DNA of 64,000 nt from Ewingella sp. CoE-038-23 (GTDB taxonomy: Bacteria; Pseudomonadota; Gammaproteobacteria; Enterobacterales; Enterobacteriaceae): NCBI RefSeq assembly GCF_040419245.1, contig NZ_JAZHOH010000001.1:1302001-1366000 (forward strand). The letters run 5' to 3'. Made by a program: the position numbers and the translations under genes. Position 1 is the stretch's first letter; the number at the start of each line of letters is the position of its first letter. The notes beneath the pieces are model-generated. The model was not told the origin of the DNA, ran no database searches, and saw nothing but the letters and a program-made list of their open reading frames with translations. Shown in pieces: positions 63,069 to 64,000 of the stretch.

Positions 63069-63628
63069 TGAGCGATTCGCGTGATGCCAATTACTATCGG
63101 GCGTGGATGAGTTCGCGGGAAGTTAGCCGTCGCGGGCTGTTTCGCGGCTTCTTCGCCTCCGGCCAGCGCGCCGTTGAAGACAATCGCGATGCCGGCGTGT
63201 TAGTTCGCCAGTGCGCTCGCCCGCCACAGGCCATCGCCGAGCCGCTTTTTTTACAAGCGTGCGATGGCTGCGGGGCGTGCCGCGATGCCTGCCCGATGGG
63301 CATCATCGCCGTGGAACAGGGCAAGACCAGGCTGGAAATTGAGTACGCCGAGTGCGACTTTTGCGGCGCTTGCACTCACGCCTGTCAGCGCGGGGCATTA
63401 GAGGCGACGGTGGTGATGGATACCGGGCTGCGTCCGGTTATTTCTCAGCAGTGTCTGGGACGCCTCGATAACTTGTGCAGAATGTGTGAAATAGCCTGTC
63501 CACGGACGGCAATATTTTTTAATCAACATAATCAACCGGCGATAAATAACGATAACTGTAACGGCTGCGGTAAATGCAAACTCGTTTGTTATCATGGTGA
63601 TATTAGTTTGTCATTACAGCCTTCATGA
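63068..63628 (+). CDS. NapF-like ferredoxin-type protein
   Basis: This is a 186-residue cysteine-rich cytoplasmic protein. Cluster motifs are C65-x2-C68-x2-C71-x3-C75, C96/99/102/106, a less regular C129...C137/140/144 and C164/167/170/174. A basic SRRGLFRGF stretch precedes them, as the SRRG motif does in E. coli NapF. NapF is an accessory protein thought to help iron-sulfur assembly of the nitrate reductase NapA. Here it overlaps dmsD by one base in the dms operon, so it probably serves the two DMSO-type catalytic subunits. It is longer than E. coli NapF (164) and may be a distinct branch. Confidence 0.82.
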   Translation: MSDSRDANYYRAWMSSREVSRRGLFRGFFASGQRAVEDNRDAGVLVRQCARPPQAIAEPLFLQACDGCGACRDACPMGIIAVEQGKTRLEIEYAECDFCGACTHACQRGALEATVVMDTGLRPVISQQCLGRLDNLCRMCEIACPRTAIFFNQHNQPAINNDNCNGCGKCKLVCYHGDISLSLQPS

Positions 63629-63767
63629 GTTCTTAGCGTTGGATTGATTAGCGTTTTAAATCATCGACTCACAGTTTGTGCTGATACCGATTTTCAGCCA
63701 ATTGACTTTTAAATCGCCAGTGGCATGATGCGCGCAATTTCTTCGCTTCTTGGTCGCCAACTTCCCT

Positions 63768-64000
63768 ATGTCCGCCTACTCTCGCCCGGTAATTTTATTA
63801 TTATGTGGGCTACTTTTGCTGACGGTTTCTATCGCTGTACTCAGTACACTAGTGCCGCTTTGGCTCAGCCATGAAATGCTGCCTACCTGGCAGGTCGGAC
63901 TGGTGAGTTCATCCTATTATTCGGGCAACCTGGTGGGCACGCTGATCGCCGGGGTGGTGATTAAAAAGCTCGGCTTCAACCGCAGTTATTACCTCTCCTG
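63768..64000 (+). CDS. ycaD: MFS transporter YcaD (5' part, cut by window end)
   Basis: The first 77 codons match E. coli YcaD ([40 protein letters not shown]), a major-facilitator protein of unknown substrate. The gene runs off the window, so its integrity cannot be judged. It is preceded by a 139-bp spacer with no recognised terminator. In E. coli ycaC lies between dmsC and ycaD; no ycaC is present here. Confidence 0.9.
   Translation, partial: MSAYSRPVILLLCGLLLLTVSIAVLSTLVPLWLSHEMLPTWQVGLVSSSYYSGNLVGTLIAGVVIKKLGFNRSYYLS

Overview
This window is a chromosomal segment from a gamma-proteobacterium of the order Enterobacterales. Nearly every gene has a close Escherichia coli counterpart, and the long run hcp-lysO-ybjD-ybjX-cspD-clpS-clpA-infA-aat-cydCD-trxB-lrp-ftsK-lolA-rarA-serS-dms-ycaD keeps the E. 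coli order. Divergence from E. coli, an omptin gene next to folE, missing aqpZ/macAB/artJ/serW and scattered intergenic palindromes suggest a Rahnella/Ewingella/Serratia-like genus, but the genus is an inference. No tRNA, rRNA, CRISPR array, insertion sequence, prophage or attachment site was seen. Similarity statements come from recalled family sequences, not from a search.

Layout. 1-2.7 kb: repeat-rich DNA, a YghA-type oxidoreductase and a lipoprotein alpha/beta hydrolase, bracketed by copies of a short palindromic element. 2.7-5.7 kb: glutathione-dependent formaldehyde detoxification (frmA plus a YeiG/FrmB-type esterase), then a LysR regulator divergent from a YbfB/YjiJ-type transporter. 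7.4-8.4 kb: an outer-membrane omptin protease. 8.6-16 kb: folE, yeiB, galS and mglBAC (galactose uptake), with matching GalS-operator plus CRP-site promoters before galS and mglB. 16-20 kb: sanA with an unusual tail, maeA and cdd. 20.4-25 kb: artPIQM arginine transporter, ybjP, amiD. 25-38 kb: ybjS, ybjT, ltaE, poxB, hcp-hcr, lysO, ybjD, ybjX, cspD. 38.5-55.6 kb: clpSA, infA, aat, cydDC, trxB, lrp, ftsK, lolA, rarA, serS. 55.7-63.6 kb: an anaerobic respiratory operon with two DMSO-reductase-family catalytic subunits (YnfE/F-like, then DmsA), DmsB, DmsC, the DmsD chaperone and a NapF-like ferredoxin. The window ends inside ycaD.

How genes work together. The mgl promoter unit couples galactose uptake to GalS and CRP. 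Hcp and Hcr form a nitrosative-stress system with a clear NsrR box. CydDC and TrxB concern thiol balance and cytochrome bd assembly. ClpS delivers N-degron substrates, which Aat helps create, to ClpA. Lrp, FtsK, LolA, RarA and SerS are core housekeeping. The dms cluster carries an FNR-type class II promoter and looks like a complete oxidase-to-chaperone S-/N-oxide respiration module.

Points most worth a second look: the hybrid ynf/dms operon ending in a NapF-like gene; an omptin with intact catalytic residues but an altered S1-pocket residue; two small leader ORFs touching the galS and amiD starts; a possible attenuator in front of cydDC; and the TolA-like tail of SanA.
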